Shown here in pieces: positions 5,685 through 7,688 of a stretch of 7,688 bases of DNA. Numbering within the stretch: the stretch's first letter is position 1; the number at the start of each line of letters is the position of its first letter. The stretch covers positions 1 to 7,688 of the forward strand of contig JAUWDN010000035.1 of the NCBI GenBank assembly GCA_030608765.1, given 5' to 3'. This DNA comes from Promethearchaeota archaeon. Its GTDB lineage: Archaea; Asgardarchaeota; Lokiarchaeia; Sigynarchaeales; SOKP01. The translations under genes were made by a program, and so were the position numbers. Under the pieces are notes generated by a model that was given only the letters and a program-made list of their open reading frames with translations, was not told the origin of the DNA and did not search any database.

Positions 5685-6281
5685 ATGAATAAAAAGACGA
5701 ATGGTTTTATTGAAAATATCAAATCTATCTCTGATAAGTTTGAAAAAGGAATGAAAATAGGTTATAACACTTTACTTATATTATTAGTTTTAGAAAAAAA
5801 ACCTAGCCACGGCTACTTAATTTGTAAAGAAATATCAAAGCATACTTTAGGAGTGTGGAATCCCTCAATTTCGTCAATGTATCCCCTTTTAGAGTCTTTA
5901 AAGAATAGAAATCTTGTCGAATGTACTGAAAATATAGAATCAGGTAAACTCAGAAAAATTTACAAATTAACACAAAAAGGTAAAGATCTCTTGAAATTAC
6001 TAATTCAAAAGCTCAAGAAGCTGATTGATGCTATAGTTTCATTAGTTTTTTCAACATTGGTATTCTCTGAAGATAGAGATTTTTCAGAAATTGGATCAAT
6101 AGAAGAGTTTATTCTTTATCCTACAGTATTAAAATGGTTAAAAACCGAATCTCCAGAAGCAGAAGTTAAAAAAATAAAATTTTCTAAGAATTTAATTAGG
6201 AAAACAATTATTTTTTTAAAAGAAAATTTATTATCTCTTGAAAAAACACAAAATAAGCTAGATAAAAGGTTTTTAACATAA
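5685..6281 (+). CDS. PadR-family transcriptional regulator
   Basis: A 198-residue protein from ATG to TAA. Residues about 27-105 form the PadR winged helix: LLILLVLEKKPSHGYLICKE (helix 1 to 2), a recognition region with SISSMYPLLESLKNRNLVE at 62-79, and a wing with GKLRKIYKLTQKGKDLL at 87-103. The S-x-x-x-x-Y-P-x-L-x-x-L pattern is the family hallmark. Residues 104-198 are a lysine-rich, largely helical C-terminal domain expected to carry the dimer interface and possibly ligand sensing. It lacks a second DNA-binding domain. These regulators are typically autorepressors that respond to small molecules or envelope stress and control transporters or membrane proteins. It is divergent from the small two-helix membrane protein, with a 36-bp palindrome in between. 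No Shine-Dalgarno sequence; probably leaderless. Confidence 0.93.
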   Translation: MNKKTNGFIENIKSISDKFEKGMKIGYNTLLILLVLEKKPSHGYLICKEISKHTLGVWNPSISSMYPLLESLKNRNLVECTENIESGKLRKIYKLTQKGKDLLKLLIQKLKKLIDAIVSLVFSTLVFSEDRDFSEIGSIEEFILYPTVLKWLKTESPEAEVKKIKFSKNLIRKTIIFLKENLLSLEKTQNKLDKRFLT

Positions 6282-6464
6282 ACTGAATTCAAAATTTTCA
6301 TATAAAGCTAAAATTATAGCATGGAATGCTAAAAAAGAAAGTTTGTTAGAATTAGAAATGAGACGAGTAGATTATAACAATGGAATCCGTTATATGTTCC
6401 TATTCACGTGATTTATTAAAATTTGAGAGAAAAATGTCTAAAAATCAACCTACAAAAAATACAC

Positions 6465-6485
6465 TACATCTAAAAGTTTCCATTT
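6465..6485. repeat. 21-base exact copy of the start of the Cys-rich gene
   Basis: These 21 bases are identical, in the same orientation, to 2988-3008. The first copy spans the ATG and first six codons (METFRC on the minus strand) of the Cys-rich gene. Here the minus strand again reads METFRC from an ATG at 6484, but runs into TGA after six more codons and has no ribosome site. The flanks do not match. A partial duplication, recombination scar or remnant of a lost paralogue is likely. Confidence 0.7.
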
Positions 6486-6497
6486 TTTAAATTTTTA
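6484..6497 (+). promoter_or_regulatory. Candidate TATA box for the beta-helix membrane gene
   Basis: A TTTTTTAAATTTTT-like stretch lies 34-47 bases before the ATG at 6531 and would place the transcript start near 6515-6520. No clear ribosome site precedes the ATG. The element overlaps the end of the 21-base repeat. Weak call in AT-rich DNA. Confidence 0.3.
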
Positions 6498-6530
6498 ATC
6501 AGGAAATGTTATCTAAGAAACTGATACAAA

Positions 6531-7688
6531 ATGGTAGAAGAAATAAAACCAGAATCATTGGATGAATCAGAGGATTCTCAAGAAGCCGTTATTAAGGAAC
6601 CCGTGAAAATACAATTTAAAATCTACATATTGATATTTGCTGTTATTTACTATTCCTCTTGGATAATCCCTGGTTTTATCTTAATAACATATTTCTTTTT
6701 TGTTTTTCGAAAATACTTTTTAGACACCAGCAATTTTGTTATGCTTTTCACAGAGCTGTATCCCCTCCTCTCATTGATTTTAATGCCGCTTTTAATAATA
6801 GTTTGTTATCTTATACACCTATTATTAATTGGATTAGCAACAAAATTGTGTTGGAGTATTACTGAAAAAATATCCCCTTCAAAAAATGGTATAATCCCAA
6901 GAAACATTCAAAGTAAGACGGCAAATTATTATCATATGAGAAGTTTCATGATAAAATATGGGAAGAATGCATTTACCAAGGGAATGATCCCATGGCTTTC
7001 CAATTGGTTCTTTAACTTTGTAGGAGCAGGTAAAATTGGAAAAGGGTCCACAATTGAAGAATCTGTTGGATCAGATAAATTTATTGATGTTGGGGAAAAC
7101 TGTTATATCGGTGTAAACTCTACGCTAGCATCTCACTTAGTGCAGGGTATCTTCGGGAACATATCTTACTTTGAAGTAAAGCTGAAAGACAACGTTACCC
7201 TTGCTGCGATGAATCAAATAGGTCCAGGGTCCGAAATTGGCAAAGATTCTTTTTTATTACCCTTAGCTACATGTTTGAAACACAGCGTATTAAAAGGGGG
7301 GAAATATTATGGAGGAATCCCCCTACGAAAAATCTTTAAAAAAGAAATTATAGATTATTTAAATTTGACACTTGAAGACTTAGAGCGAAACGATTCTCTT
7401 AATGAATTTCTTACAAAATATAAAAAAGAAAAAACTAAGGAGAAAATTAAAGAAAAACTTGAAGAAGATTTTACGATTAAGCAAGAAAAGGAAGAAACAG
7501 TTGATGTAGAGAGTCTTACAAAAGAAGATCTAGCTTTGGATTTTACTACTAGTAGTGCTATCAGTAGAATAAATGTTAAATTTTTGGCAGTATATATTCC
7601 CATTTTCTGGTTAAGTGGTTTTTTAGTTTCGATTTATTTGTATGAATATACACGATATCCTGGGCTAACAACGATTTTGTTTTTACCA
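6531..7688 (+). CDS. Membrane-embedded left-handed beta-helix acyltransferase-like protein (3' end cut by window)
   Basis: An open frame of 386 codons from ATG to the window edge without a stop. Residues 1-28 are an acidic cytoplasmic start. Hydrophobic segments lie at about 31-59 and 70-104. Residues about 164-268 carry hexapeptide-repeat turns (GAGKIGKGSTI, FIDVGENCYIGVNSTL, VKLKDNVTL, QIGPGSEIGKDSFLLP, GGKYYGGIPLRKI), the signature of a left-handed beta-helix as in acyl/acetyltransferases. His202 (ASHLVQG) is a possible catalytic base. A charged, probably coiled-coil stretch follows (271-340), then another hydrophobic segment from about 349. A beta-helix inserted between membrane helices recalls the terminal domain of some NRPS and poly-lysine synthetase-like proteins, here without an NRPS module. 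It may acylate an envelope lipid or sugar (inference). A TTTTTTAAATTTTT element about 40 bases upstream could be its TATA box. Confidence 0.82.
   Translation, partial: MVEEIKPESLDESEDSQEAVIKEPVKIQFKIYILIFAVIYYSSWIIPGFILITYFFFVFRKYFLDTSNFVMLFTELYPLLSLILMPLLIIVCYLIHLLLIGLATKLCWSITEKISPSKNGIIPRNIQSKTANYYHMRSFMIKYGKNAFTKGMIPWLSNWFFNFVGAGKIGKGSTIEESVGSDKFIDVGENCYIGVNSTLASHLVQGIFGNISYFEVKLKDNVTLAAMNQIGPGSEIGKDSFLLPLATCLKHSVLKGGKYYGGIPLRKIFKKEIIDYLNLTLEDLERNDSLNEFLTKYKKEKTKEKIKEKLEEDFTIKQEKEETVDVESLTKEDLALDFTTSSAISRINVKFLAVYIPIFWLSGFLVSIYLYEYTRYPGLTTILFLP

Noticed and set aside
6116..6301. 61-residue minus-strand ORF
   Set aside because: Antisense to the end of the PadR-like gene, without motif.
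6300..6410. Plus-strand frame reading through KAKIIAWNAKKESLLELE to a TGA after the PadR gene
   Set aside because: Could be a gene remnant, but it has no good start and only about 44 codons; not enough to call a gene.
6659..6865. 68-residue plus-strand ORF
   Set aside because: Different frame within the membrane part of the beta-helix gene, which runs open from 6531 to the window edge.
7355..7603. 82-residue Ser-rich minus-strand ORF
   Set aside because: Antisense to the charged Lys/Glu-rich part of the beta-helix gene; Ser/Phe richness is the reverse reading of Lys/Glu codons.

Overview
The window is AT-rich (about 30% G+C by eye) and looks archaeal, possibly from an Asgard lineage. The support is: a PadR-type regulator with a TATA-like box about 30 bases before its ATG (a leaderless start), GGAGG-type ribosome sites on some genes only, TTG starts, T-tracts rather than stem-loops at gene ends, and several very small Cys-rich or two-helix membrane proteins. 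The Asgard placement is inference; no marker gene is present.

Layout. Bases 1-2580 (+) hold an operon-like pair: the 3' part of a membrane-anchored protein with two apparent winged-helix domains, followed 9 bases later by a complete 12-helix MFS transporter. Two tiny zinc-ribbon/Cys-rich genes converge on it from the minus strand (2609-2767 and 2827-3006). Bases 3007-3491 form an AT-rich intergenic stretch with an inverted repeat and no convincing gene. Bases 3492-5111 (-) encode a radical SAM enzyme followed by a DUF998-like six-helix membrane protein, which is cut in two by an in-frame TAA inside its third helix. Bases 5195-5573 (-) carry a small two-helix membrane protein whose frame appears broken twice: a one-base slip in a T5 run near the start, and an in-frame TAG before a coherent acidic tail. 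A 36-bp near-perfect palindrome lies between this gene and the divergent padR-like regulator (5685-6281, +) and overlaps the predicted promoter(s). From 6531 to the right edge an open frame without a stop encodes a membrane-embedded left-handed beta-helix (hexapeptide-repeat) acyltransferase-like protein, resembling the terminal domain found on some NRPS proteins.

Together the genes suggest a membrane/envelope-related accessory region: transporter, membrane-bound regulator-like protein, radical SAM enzyme, lipid-domain-like membrane proteins and a PadR switch. Both interrupted genes are membrane proteins on the same strand, 57 bases to about 1 kb from an intact radical SAM gene. This could mean local gene decay, assembly or sequencing errors, or (for the TAG only) readthrough or pyrrolysine insertion. 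No known defence, CRISPR, tRNA, rRNA or transposon feature was seen.
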